A stretch of 35,288 nucleotides of DNA from Clostridiales bacterium (lineage in GTDB: Bacteria > Bacillota > Clostridia > Oscillospirales > Oscillospiraceae). Both the position numbers and the translations under genes were made by a program. Each line of letters starts with the position of its first letter. Position 1 is the stretch's first letter. Below the pieces are notes generated by a model that was not told the origin of the DNA, made no database searches, and saw only the letters and a list, made by a program, of their open reading frames with translations. Location of the stretch: contig JAJPXR010000176.1 of assembly GCA_021205375.1 (NCBI GenBank), forward strand, positions 1 through 35,288, given 5' to 3'. Of this stretch, positions 9,072 to 17,453 are shown piece by piece.

Positions 9072-9944
9072 TTATTTCTGCTGTTTTTCGCCATCATCCA
9101 GCATTTTTTGCAGGGACGCTTTCAGCGAGGCGGTGAAGGCGCACATTTCCTGGGAAACCCGTTTGTCGGAGGAGTGGAGGACGTAGCTGTGGTAGCTGCG
9201 CACCAGATTCAGTTCCTCCCAGATGGCGTCCTCCATCAGGTCCATGCCCTTGAGCAGGGCGGAGGGATTGACCGTGTCTTTGAGCCGGATGCTGCTGCCG
9301 ATTTTCCCGGCCAGCTTCCGCAGGATTTCCTCGATTTCCCCGTAATCCTTCAAAAACTGCTCCAGGTCGCCGTCCTCTCCGCCGGAACCGTCAATGCGTT
9401 TCTTGTACCGTTCGCTGATGCGCTGAATTTTATCCGGTGCCACCACCAACAGGATGAAGCACATGATGCAGAAAATGGTTGCCGACGTCAGCCAGAGGGT
9501 CTCATCCATGAGGAACCGGTGGACCCCCTCCGGGAGCAGGGTGTTTTCCGCGCCATAGAGCAACTGAAAACCGTTGGCCATCAGGGAGAGAAAGGCCAGC
9601 ACCGTGATGAAAATAGCCAGCCGGTTGTAATCCCGTTTCAACAGCTCGATAGGGTCGGAAAGGGTCTCATCCTCCCGGTTGTCGCGCTGAATGTGTTCCA
9701 GGAAAAAGATATAACCGGTCAGCGTGATTCCGTACAGACCAGCCACGACAGAGGCGCTGGTGGAAAAGAGGGAATAAAGAGAGTCGGCGCTGATAGTCGT
9801 CAGTCTGGTCTGACAGTCCCAGACAATGAGCAGGTGAGGAAGCGTTGCGAGCAATACCGCCAAAACCAGCATGATTTGCTCGATATGCCGTTGAAAAAAT
9901 TTTTTGGAGGGTCTGTACCGCTTCATAAGAGGCTTGTTGCTCAT
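9072..9944 (-). CDS. Uncharacterised integral membrane protein
   Basis: 290 aa with about four hydrophobic segments in the N-terminal half and a long charged C-terminal region; good SD AAAGGAGCGAGACATG. Confidence 0.8.
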   Translation of the reverse strand: MSNKPLMKRYRPSKKFFQRHIEQIMLVLAVLLATLPHLLIVWDCQTRLTTISADSLYSLFSTSASVVAGLYGITLTGYIFFLEHIQRDNREDETLSDPIELLKRDYNRLAIFITVLAFLSLMANGFQLLYGAENTLLPEGVHRFLMDETLWLTSATIFCIMCFILLVVAPDKIQRISERYKKRIDGSGGEDGDLEQFLKDYGEIEEILRKLAGKIGSSIRLKDTVNPSALLKGMDLMEDAIWEELNLVRSYHSYVLHSSDKRVSQEMCAFTASLKASLQKMLDDGEKQQK

Positions 9945-9963
9945 GTCTCGCTCCTTTCGCGAG

Positions 9964-10009
9964 AAAAAACAGGCAGGGAACGCCGCAAATACAGCGCTCC
10001 CTGCCTGTT
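9964..10009 (-). terminator. Intrinsic terminator after the zinc-ribbon gene
   Basis: Perfect 12-bp arms AACAGGCAGGGA / TCCCTGCCTGTT followed on the minus strand by TTTTTT. Confidence 0.8.
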
Positions 10010-10031
10010 GAAAATGGATTCAGTTATTTGC

Positions 10032-10325
10032 TTAGCGGCCCGCACGGATCTCAGCGAAGCAGCTACTGCAATAAACGGGACGGTCACTCTGAGGCTCAAA
10101 AGGCACACGGGCCTCACCGCCGCAGCGAGCGCAAACGGCAGTAAAGAACTGGCGCTGGGCGCGGGGAGCGCCGCCGTTCAGGCTGGCTTTGCGAGCGTCG
10201 CGGCAGCTCTTGCAGCGCTGCGGCTCGTTCTGGAAGCCGTGCTCGGCATAGAACTCCTGCTCACCGGCGGTGAACACGAACTCGTTGCCGCACTCTTTGC
10301 ATACCAAGGTCTTATCTTCGAACAT
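10032..10325 (-). CDS. Zinc-ribbon domain protein
   Basis: Start MFEDKTLVCKECGNEFVFTAGEQEFYAEHGFQNEPQRCKSCRDARK; C-terminal CARCGG...YCSSCF; paired CxxC motifs. Confidence 0.9.
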   Translation of the reverse strand: MFEDKTLVCKECGNEFVFTAGEQEFYAEHGFQNEPQRCKSCRDARKASLNGGAPRAQRQFFTAVCARCGGEARVPFEPQSDRPVYCSSCFAEIRAGR

Positions 10326-10426
10326 TTTTTTACCCTCTCTTTTGATTAGTTGCCACTGTGGGCTTATATTGCGCTCAGCATGTGCTGGAATCGCCGCTGG
10401 GAAAGGAAACACCTCCGCCTGACCGC

Positions 10427-11017
10427 TCAGGTATCCAACTTGCGCCGGATGCGCTGTATAGCGTTGTCTACGGACTTGACAGGACGATTGGCCTGGTCTG
10501 CGATCTCCGAATAAGAAAGGCCGGAAAGGTACAGCTTTAGTATCTCCGCCTCAAAATCCGACAGTTTGCTGAACAAAGACCCCAGCCGCTCCTGAACGCT
10601 TTCCCGGGTGATAAGAATTTCCTCCGGGTCGGTTTCAGACAGCGTGGCTGTGCAGTGGCAGTTTTCGTCAAAAAGGGGAGTCTCGATCGGAATGGAATCG
10701 TTCAACGGGGTATGATGTTTTCCTGAAGCGGACCGAATTGCTGAAATCATTTTATTTTTGACACAGGTTTCCGCATAGGTGCGAAAACTGACGCCCCGCT
10801 CCGGAGCATAGCTCCGAATCGCAGAGAGCAGACCCACCATCCCCTCCTGGGTCAGGTCCTCGCCGTCGCCTCCCATCAGGAACAGGGGACGGGCGCAGGC
10901 GCGTACCATGCGGGAATAGCGCCGGGCCAAGGTCTCTTCCGCCGTCTGGTCGCCCTGGGCGGCGCGGAGGCAGAGCGCTTCATCTGTCAAAGTAGAATCA
11001 TTCATGTTTCGATCCAT
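10427..11017 (-). CDS. sigH: RNA polymerase sigma factor, SigH (Spo0H)-like
   Basis: LTDEALCLRAAQGDQTAEETLARRYSRMVRACARPLFLMGGDGEDLTQEGMVGLLSAIRSYAPERGVSFRTYAETCVKNKMISAIRSASGKHH; C-terminal HTH. Ortholog name inferred. Confidence 0.8.
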   Translation of the reverse strand: MDRNMNDSTLTDEALCLRAAQGDQTAEETLARRYSRMVRACARPLFLMGGDGEDLTQEGMVGLLSAIRSYAPERGVSFRTYAETCVKNKMISAIRSASGKHHTPLNDSIPIETPLFDENCHCTATLSETDPEEILITRESVQERLGSLFSKLSDFEAEILKLYLSGLSYSEIADQANRPVKSVDNAIQRIRRKLDT

Positions 11018-11026
11018 TCGTTAGTA

Positions 11027-11054
11027 AGTATAACATTTTTTCTGCGCCTGTCAA
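11027..11054 (-). promoter_or_regulatory. SigA-type promoter for the sigH-like gene
   Basis: Minus strand TTGACA - 16 nt - TATACT. Confidence 0.7.
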
Positions 11055-11136
11055 GCGTTTTCTCGAAATAATACGGAAAAATTACAAGTGTTGTACAGAA
11101 TTTCGCCGAAAACGGACAGATGTCAGCAGAAAACGC

Positions 11137-12201
11137 TTAAAACAACGACTGCTGGCTCGGCCCCTCGAAGGGAATGTGCAGGTGGTCATAGGCCCGCTGG
11201 GTCACGCAGCGGCCCCGTGGGGTGCGGGTCAGGAAGCCCTGCTGCAACAGATACGGCTCGTACATATCCTCCAGAGTGACGGTGTCCTCGTTGATGGTAG
11301 CGGCCAGGGTGTCCAGCCCCACGGGGCCGCCGTTGTAGAACTCGATGATGGCCCGCAGCATCCGCCGGTCGATGTTGTCCAGGCCCAGGTCGTCCACCTC
11401 CAGAGCGGTCAGCGCTTCGCTGGCCACCTTTTGGGTGATGACGCCGCCTGCCCGCACCTGGGCAAAGTCCCGCACCCGCCGGAGCATCCGGTTGGCGATA
11501 CGGGGGGTACCCCGGCTGCGCCGGGCGATCTCCATGGCCCCGCTCTCCTCGATGGGAACATCCAGGATACCTGCGGAGCGCTTGACAATGAAACACAGCT
11601 CCTCCGGGGAATACAGCTCCAGCCGCAGATTGACGCCAAATCGGTCCCGCAGGGGGGCGGACAGGGAACCGGCGCGGGTGGTGGCTCCGATGAGGGTGAA
11701 CCGGGGCAGGGTCAGCCGAATGGAGTTAGCGCTGGGGCCTTTGCCGATGATGATGTCCACGGCGTAATCCTCCATGGCGGGGTAGAGAATTTCCTCGATG
11801 GTCCGGTTCATCCGGTGAATTTCGTCCACAAAGAGGATGTCGTTCTCCGCCAGGTTGGTCAGCAGCGCCACCAGGTCCCCCGGCTTTTCCATAGCGGGGC
11901 CGGAGGTGATGCGGATGTTGACCCCCATCTCGTTGGCGATGATACCGGCCAGGGTGGTTTTGCCCAGACCCGGCGGGCCGTAGAGCAGTACGTGATCCAG
12001 CGGCTCTCCCCGCAGCTTGGCCGCCTGAATAAACACGTCCAAGTTTTCCTTGGCCTTTTTCTGCCCGATGTACTCCGAAAGGGTCTTAGGGCGCAAAGAA
12101 TATTCGTTTTCGTCCTCACTGGTAAAGGAAGAGGTCACCAGCGGCTGACCGTACCCCTCGGTTTCGCCGTAATTGCGCTCCATTTCGTTGTTGATGGCCA
12201 T
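11137..12201 (-). CDS. ruvB: Holliday junction branch migration DNA helicase RuvB
   Basis: [64 protein letters not shown]; full-length. Confidence 0.98.
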   Translation of the reverse strand: MAINNEMERNYGETEGYGQPLVTSSFTSEDENEYSLRPKTLSEYIGQKKAKENLDVFIQAAKLRGEPLDHVLLYGPPGLGKTTLAGIIANEMGVNIRITSGPAMEKPGDLVALLTNLAENDILFVDEIHRMNRTIEEILYPAMEDYAVDIIIGKGPSANSIRLTLPRFTLIGATTRAGSLSAPLRDRFGVNLRLELYSPEELCFIVKRSAGILDVPIEESGAMEIARRSRGTPRIANRMLRRVRDFAQVRAGGVITQKVASEALTALEVDDLGLDNIDRRMLRAIIEFYNGGPVGLDTLAATINEDTVTLEDMYEPYLLQQGFLTRTPRGRCVTQRAYDHLHIPFEGPSQQSLF

Positions 12202-12214
12202 GCTGTCACCGCCT

Positions 12215-12823
12215 TTACTGCATCATGCGCGCCAGCGCCTGTTTGATGACCTCCTCCAGGGTCAGGGAGGCCATGTCAATGCCCTTCAGCGCCTTATTGA
12301 TCTCACTCTGGCTGTAGCCCAGCACGGCCAGAGCAGCTCCAGCCTCTCCCGCTTTGTCCTCTGGGATGACCGTCCCGGCGGCGCTGGGCAGGGGAGAGGT
12401 GCTTTCAAAGGAAACGCCCTGCTCCTTGGCCAGCTTGTCTTTCAGCTCCAGCACGATGCGCTGGGCGATTTTTTTGCCTACCCCCTGGGCGGCGGTCAGG
12501 GTTTTCACGTCGCCGGTGATGATGCTCAGCGCCAGATTGGAGGGGGTGGAGGAGGAGAGAATGGAGAGCGCTGCCTTCGGTCCCACGCCGGAGACGGAGA
12601 GCAACAACTGAAACAGGTTCAGTTCCTCCTGGGTGGAAAACCCATACAGGTCTACCGCGTCCTCTTTCACCGACAAATAGGTGAACAGCTTGGCCTGCTC
12701 CCCCTTCTGGATGGTCCCCAGGGTGTAGTTGGTGGTTTTGCAGGCGTAGCCCACCCCGCCGCAGTCGATAACCGCCAAAAAGGGGGCGATGTGGGCCACA
12801 GTGCCGGAAAGATAGTAAAACAT
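12215..12823 (-). CDS. ruvA: Holliday junction branch migration protein RuvA
   Basis: [67 protein letters not shown]. Confidence 0.97.
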   Translation of the reverse strand: MFYYLSGTVAHIAPFLAVIDCGGVGYACKTTNYTLGTIQKGEQAKLFTYLSVKEDAVDLYGFSTQEELNLFQLLLSVSGVGPKAALSILSSSTPSNLALSIITGDVKTLTAAQGVGKKIAQRIVLELKDKLAKEQGVSFESTSPLPSAAGTVIPEDKAGEAGAALAVLGYSQSEINKALKGIDMASLTLEEVIKQALARMMQ

Positions 12824-12850
12824 ACGCTGCCTCCATCTGTAGGCGTAAAA

Positions 12851-13372
12851 TCATCGGGTGTCGTACTTTTTTGCGTCAAAGGCGCGGTCTGCGTTGATGA
12901 GGCTGGTGGCCGCCCGGCTGTGGCAGATGGCCAGGGCCAGCGCGTCCGCCGCGTCGTCCGGGCGGGGAATTTTGTCCATGTGGAGCAGCCGCTGGGTCAT
13001 CAGCATGACCTGCTTTTTCTCCGCCTTGCCGTAGCCCACCACGGACTGTTTCACCTGCATGGGGGTATACTCGTAGATAGGGATGCCTGCCTGTTCCCCC
13101 GCCAGCAGGATGACCCCACGCCCGTGGGCCACGGAGATGCCGGTGGTCAGGTTGGTGTTGAAGAACAGCTCCTCCACCGCCATCTCCGCCGGATGGAAGG
13201 TGGAAATCAGCTCGTTCATATCCGCATAAATTTGGGTCAGCCGTACCGAAAGGGGCTGACCCGCCGGGGTGGTGATGGTGCCGTATTGAATGAGCCGGTT
13301 GCGGCCCCGTTCCGCGTCGATGACGCCGAAGCCCACGGTGGCCACGCCGGGGTCGATGCCAAGAATGACCAT
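12851..13372 (-). CDS. ruvC: Crossover junction endodeoxyribonuclease RuvC
   Basis: MVILGIDPGVATVGFGVID; EELFFNTNLTTGISVAHGRGVILLA; DAADALALAICH. Confidence 0.97.
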   Translation of the reverse strand: MVILGIDPGVATVGFGVIDAERGRNRLIQYGTITTPAGQPLSVRLTQIYADMNELISTFHPAEMAVEELFFNTNLTTGISVAHGRGVILLAGEQAGIPIYEYTPMQVKQSVVGYGKAEKKQVMLMTQRLLHMDKIPRPDDAADALALAICHSRAATSLINADRAFDAKKYDTR

Positions 13373-13411
13373 ACCGCGCCTCCCTTATCAAATCTATGTT
13401 CTAGTATAGCT

Positions 13412-13440
13412 AGTATAACACACATCCCCGGAGATAGCAA
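13412..13440 (-). promoter_or_regulatory. Candidate SigA-type promoter for the ruvCAB operon
   Basis: Minus strand TTGCTA - 17 nt - TATACT; a second TATACT follows 9 nt downstream. Confidence 0.55.
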
Positions 13441-13528
13441 AGAAAAGTTTACGGAATGAAAAAAGTGTGGTATAGTAGAGACATCATCGGGGGACCAGCC
13501 CGGTCCCCCACGTAAAGGAGTCTACAAT

Positions 13529-13906
13529 ATGTCCAAAGTGATTTCCGCGCCCAACGCCCCCGCCGCCCTGGGGCCTTATTCTCACGCCATTCTGGTGGGC
13601 GACACCCTGTTCACCTCCGGCCAGGTGCCGCTGGTCCCGGAGACCGGCAAGTTGGCAGGGGACACCATCGAGGCCCAGGCCACCCAGGTGCTGGCCAACC
13701 TGGAGGCGGTATTGGCCGCCGCCGACATGACCTTCGCCAACGTGGTCAAGACCACCGTTTTCCTCACCGACCTAGCCGATTTCGCCGCTATGAACGCCAT
13801 TTACGCCACCAAGTTCCCGGAGAACCCGCCCGCCCGCTCCTGCGTGCAGGTGGCCAAGCTCCCCGCCGGGGCAAAGATGGAGATGGAACTGATCGCCAGC
13901 AAATAA
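13529..13906 (+). CDS. ridA: RidA family (YjgF/YER057c/UK114) protein
   Basis: APNAPAALGPYSHAILVGDTLFTSGQVPLVPETGKLAG; ENPPARSCVQVAKLPAGAKMEMELIA. Confidence 0.95.
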   Translation: MSKVISAPNAPAALGPYSHAILVGDTLFTSGQVPLVPETGKLAGDTIEAQATQVLANLEAVLAAADMTFANVVKTTVFLTDLADFAAMNAIYATKFPENPPARSCVQVAKLPAGAKMEMELIASK

Positions 13907-13926
13907 GGCTTCCCAGCCGAAATGCT

Positions 13927-13959
13927 CCCTGTTCTCCTCGGAGACAGGGGGTGTTTTTT
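13927..13959 (+). terminator. Intrinsic terminator of ridA
   Basis: CCCTGTTCTCC TC GGAGACAGGG stem followed by GGTGTTTTTT. Confidence 0.75.
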
Positions 13960-13968
13960 CGTCCAAGC

Positions 13969-14005
13969 AAAAACTCTCCCCCGCCGCAGATACGGCAGGG
14001 GAGAG
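13969..14005 (-). terminator. Intrinsic terminator of the phosphofructokinase gene
   Basis: Minus strand CTCTCCCCTGCCG TATCTG CGGCGGGGGAGAG TTTTT. Confidence 0.8.
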
Positions 14006-14033
14006 GGAGCGTTTGGAAAACCTTACAGGCAGC

Positions 14034-15275
14034 TTACTTGGCCACGACCTTCTTCAGGTGGACGAAGCGAGGCAGGCCGTTCTCCTTCTTCATCTGGGTC
14101 TCGCCCTGGATGAGAGGCAGAGCGTACTTGATGAACTCGTCGGAGACATCGTTACCGCGCTCGTTGATCCACTCCACGGGGACCTTCTTCTCGTAGTTGG
14201 CGACCTTGGACAGGGGCAGCAGCTCGGTCTCGCACTTGTAGCCGTTCTCGTCACGGGTGCACTTGAAAGCGACCATGTGGTCGGTCTCCCCGGCGACGGC
14301 ACAGTTGACCGCGGCCTGACCAGCCATGAACGCCTCGTCGATGTCGGTCTGAGAGGCCAGGTGTGCGCCGCAGCGCTGGAGCAGGGACAGCTCGATGGGA
14401 CGGACCTTGACGCCGTCGATCTTGCTCTTGACCACGTCGGCCAGCATAGCGGCCAGGCCACCGAGCTGCGCATGGCCGAAACCGTCGGTAGCGGAGGTCT
14501 TGGCCTCAGACACGAAGGAGCCGTCGGCGTAGTGGATACCCTCAGACACAGCGATGAGGACGTTCTTGTTCTCGTTCCAGATGCGCTCCACGTCCTCGAT
14601 GAACTCATCCATCTTGAAGTCCACCTCAGGCAGATAAATCAGGTCGGGGCCATAGCCGGTGACCTTGGCCAGGGAAGCGGCGCCGGCCAGCCAGCCCGCG
14701 TGACGGCCCATGATCTCCACGATGGTGACCTGGCCCTTGTCGTAGACGTGAGCGTCCTGATAGACTTCCACCAGAGAGGTGGCGATATACTTGGCGGCAG
14801 AGGCGAAGCCGGGGCAGTGGTCGGTGCCGTACAGGTCGTTGTCGATGGTCTTGGGGATGCCCATGACGCGGCAGTCATAACCGACCTTCTTCATATACTT
14901 GGAGATCTTGTTGCAGGTGTCCATGGAGTCGTTGCCGCCGTTGTAGAAGAAGTAACGGACGTTGTATTTCTGGAAGATCTCAAGGATGCGCTTATAATCG
15001 GTGTCGTCCACGTCGGGATCGGCGATCTTATAGCGGCAGGAGCCGAGGGCAGAGGACGGGGTATACTGCATCAGCGCCAGCTCCGCGGGGTCCTCTTCGT
15101 CCATGATATACAGCTTGTCATTGAGCACGCCGACAATGCCGTTGGCCGCGCCATAGACGGTGGTGATGGAGTCGCTGTCCAGGCCGGCCTTGATCGCGCC
15201 GTAGCAACTGGAGTTGATAACAGAAGAGGGGCCGCCGGATTGGCCAATGATCATCGCGCCTTTGAGTTCACTCAT
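14034..15275 (-). CDS. 6-phosphofructokinase, probably diphosphate-dependent
   Basis: GQSGGPSSVINSS; FFYNGGNDSMDTCNKIS; VMGIPKTIDNDLYGTDHCPGFASAAKYI; EIMGRHAGWLAGAA. Asp in GGND and Lys in PKTIDND match PPi-type PFKs. Confidence 0.93.
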   Translation of the reverse strand: MSELKGAMIIGQSGGPSSVINSSCYGAIKAGLDSDSITTVYGAANGIVGVLNDKLYIMDEEDPAELALMQYTPSSALGSCRYKIADPDVDDTDYKRILEIFQKYNVRYFFYNGGNDSMDTCNKISKYMKKVGYDCRVMGIPKTIDNDLYGTDHCPGFASAAKYIATSLVEVYQDAHVYDKGQVTIVEIMGRHAGWLAGAASLAKVTGYGPDLIYLPEVDFKMDEFIEDVERIWNENKNVLIAVSEGIHYADGSFVSEAKTSATDGFGHAQLGGLAAMLADVVKSKIDGVKVRPIELSLLQRCGAHLASQTDIDEAFMAGQAAVNCAVAGETDHMVAFKCTRDENGYKCETELLPLSKVANYEKKVPVEWINERGNDVSDEFIKYALPLIQGETQMKKENGLPRFVHLKKVVAK

Positions 15276-15433
15276 GTTGAAATTTCCTCCTATTTGGTTG
15301 TTTTGTTGACCGCCATTGGAGATATGGCTCGGACTCTTGTGGAAATTCCCGACACAAACCGCGCCAAACTCCTCATATGGCTATTTCCTAGAATATCTTT
15401 TTTGGAATTTCATCTAAATCATACCACACCCTC

Positions 15434-15462
15434 TTGCTTTTTTCAATCGCTTCTGTTAAAAT
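15434..15462 (+). promoter_or_regulatory. SigA-type promoter for the aldolase gene
   Basis: TTGCTT - 17 nt - TAAAAT. Confidence 0.6.
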
Positions 15463-15494
15463 AATAACGTAAATTTTAGAAGGAGTTGATCCGT

Positions 15495-16463
15495 ATGCCT
15501 CTCGTTACCACAAAAGACATGTTCGCAAAGGCTTACAATGGTGGTTACGCCATTGGCGCCTTCAACGTCAACAACATGGAAATCATTCAGGGCATCACCG
15601 AAGCCTGCGGCGAGCTGAGAAGCCCCGTCATCCTGCAGGTCTCTAAGGGCGCCCGTGCCTATGCCAACCACACCTATCTGGTGAAGCTGGTCGAGGCCGC
15701 TGTCATCGAGAATCCTGAGATCCCCATCGCGCTGCATCTGGACCATGGCGATACCTTCGAGCTGTGCAAGTCCTGCATCGACGGCGGCTTCACCTCCGTC
15801 ATGATTGATGCTTCTTCCAAGTCCTTCGAGGACAACATCGCCCTGACCAAGAAGGTCGTCGAGTACGCCCATGACCACGGCGTCGTGGTCGAGGCCGAGC
15901 TGGGCACCCTGGCTGGCGTGGAGGACGAGGTCGTTGTCGAGTCCGGCAAGGAGAGCTACACCCGTCCCGAAGAGGTCGAGGAATTCGTCACCCGCACTGG
16001 CTGCGACTCCCTGGCCATCGCCATCGGCACTTCCCACGGCGCTTATAAGTTCACCCCCGCCCAGTGCACCCGCAACGAGGACGGCATCCTGGTTCCGCCT
16101 CCCCTGCGTTTCGATGTGCTGGAAGAGTGCATCAAGCGTCTGCCCGGCTTCCCCATCGTGCTGCACGGTTCCTCTTCCGTTCCTCAGGAGTTCGTGAAGA
16201 TGGTCAACACCTACGGCGGCAACATGCCCGACGCCATCGGCATCCCCGAGGATCAGCTTCGTAAGGCCGCGAAGCTGGCTGTCTGCAAGATCAACATCGA
16301 CTCCGACATCCGTCTGGCCATGACCGGCAACATCCGCAAGTATTTTGCCGAGCATCCCGATCACTTCGACCCGCGCCAGTACCTGAAGCCCGCTCGTCAG
16401 GCTGTCAAGGACATGGTCGCCCACAAGATCGTCAACGTCCTCGGCTCCGACGGCAAGATCTGA
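15495..16463 (+). CDS. fba: Class II fructose-bisphosphate aldolase
   Basis: GAFNVNNMEIIQGITEA; ALHLDHGDTFELCKSCIDGGFTSVMIDASS; VEAELGTLAG; SD AGAAGGAG. Confidence 0.95.
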   Translation: MPLVTTKDMFAKAYNGGYAIGAFNVNNMEIIQGITEACGELRSPVILQVSKGARAYANHTYLVKLVEAAVIENPEIPIALHLDHGDTFELCKSCIDGGFTSVMIDASSKSFEDNIALTKKVVEYAHDHGVVVEAELGTLAGVEDEVVVESGKESYTRPEEVEEFVTRTGCDSLAIAIGTSHGAYKFTPAQCTRNEDGILVPPPLRFDVLEECIKRLPGFPIVLHGSSSVPQEFVKMVNTYGGNMPDAIGIPEDQLRKAAKLAVCKINIDSDIRLAMTGNIRKYFAEHPDHFDPRQYLKPARQAVKDMVAHKIVNVLGSDGKI

Positions 16464-16495
16464 TTTTGCAAATCTGTCATTGACGTAACGCATTG

Positions 16496-16526
16496 CTCCC
16501 GGCGGGGCCTACGCCTCGCCGGGGGT
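16496..16526 (+). terminator. Intrinsic terminator of fba
   Basis: CCGGCGGGG CCTACG CCTCGCCGG followed by GGGTTTT. Confidence 0.8.
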
Positions 16527-16550
16527 TTTCTGTCATCCTGGGAGGGAACC

Positions 16551-16916
16551 ATGAAACGTATCGAACTGTCCGAAATGTGCGACAACAGCGTCATCCACGA
16601 GGATTCCGTGGCGCTGGTGAAGGCGCAAATGCCCGACGAAGGCCCGGTCTACGAAGTAGCGGAACTGTTCAAGGTGCTGGGAGACTCCACCCGCACCCGC
16701 ATCATCTGCGCCCTGACCATCTCCGAGCTGTGTGTCTGCGACCTGAGCTGTATTTTGAATATGTCCCAGTCCGCCGTCTCCCACCAGCTACGCATTTTGA
16801 AGCAGGGGCGCATTGTCAAAAACCGGCGAGCAGGGAAGGTGGTTTATTACTCCCTGGACGATGAGCACATCAAGAGCCTGTTTTCCATCGGCTTCGATCA
16901 CGTGATGGAGGATTGA
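16551..16916 (+). CDS. ArsR/SmtB family metalloregulator
   Basis: VAELFKVLGDSTRTRIICALTISELCVCDLSCILNMSQSAVSHQLRILKQGRIVKNRRAGKVVYYSLDDEHI; CxC in the recognition-proximal helix and DxHx10HxxE at the C-terminus. Confidence 0.95.
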   Translation: MKRIELSEMCDNSVIHEDSVALVKAQMPDEGPVYEVAELFKVLGDSTRTRIICALTISELCVCDLSCILNMSQSAVSHQLRILKQGRIVKNRRAGKVVYYSLDDEHIKSLFSIGFDHVMED

Positions 16917-16945
16917 CACATAAGATAGGGGAGAGGTGATGACCC

Positions 16946-17452
16946 ATGGAACCAGCACTCGTCCCCTACCAGCGGCAGGCGGCGGTGGATTACGCCCACC
17001 GCTGGGCCTTCGACCGGAACCCCGCCTATTTGAATTTTGACCCCTACGGCGGGGACTGCACCAACTTTGTCTCCCAGTGCGTTTACGCCGGGAGCGGCGT
17101 CATGAACAACCGAACAACCTTTGGCTGGTATTACCGCACTGCCGCTGACCGCACGCCGTCCTGGACTGGCGTGCCTTATTTTTTCAACTTTTTGACCCGG
17201 AAAGAACGTTCTCCCGGCCCGCTGGCGACAGTCGCGGCGGCAGGGGAGTGCCTGCCGGGGGACTGCGTGCAGTTGAGCTTTGACGGAGAACGGTTCGCCC
17301 ACACCGCAGTCATCGTATCCGTTTCCCGTCCGGTGAGGCTTGAGACAACATTGGTGGCAGCCCACAGTGACGACGCAGACAACCGGCCACTTAGCATGTA
17401 TCCCGCCCAAAAACTGCGCTTTTTACACATTTTAGGGGTGATACCGGGTTGA
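16946..17452 (+). CDS. Amidase-domain (Amidase_6-like) protein
   Basis: YQRQAAVDYAHRWAFDRNPAYLNFDPYGGDCTNFVSQCVYAG...; GDCVQLSF...FAHTAVIVSV. Confidence 0.88.
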   Translation: MEPALVPYQRQAAVDYAHRWAFDRNPAYLNFDPYGGDCTNFVSQCVYAGSGVMNNRTTFGWYYRTAADRTPSWTGVPYFFNFLTRKERSPGPLATVAAAGECLPGDCVQLSFDGERFAHTAVIVSVSRPVRLETTLVAAHSDDADNRPLSMYPAQKLRFLHILGVIPG

Positions 17453-17453
17453 A

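Noticed and set aside
13488-13510. GGGGGACC-AGCCC-GGTCCCCC hairpin upstream of ridA as a riboswitch
   Set aside because: A single short hairpin without any conserved riboswitch core; could be a simple 5' UTR stem
14013-15464. 483-aa plus-strand ORF
   Set aside because: Antisense to the clear phosphofructokinase gene; shadow ORF
15456-16493. 345-aa minus-strand ORF
   Set aside because: Antisense to class II aldolase; shadow ORF
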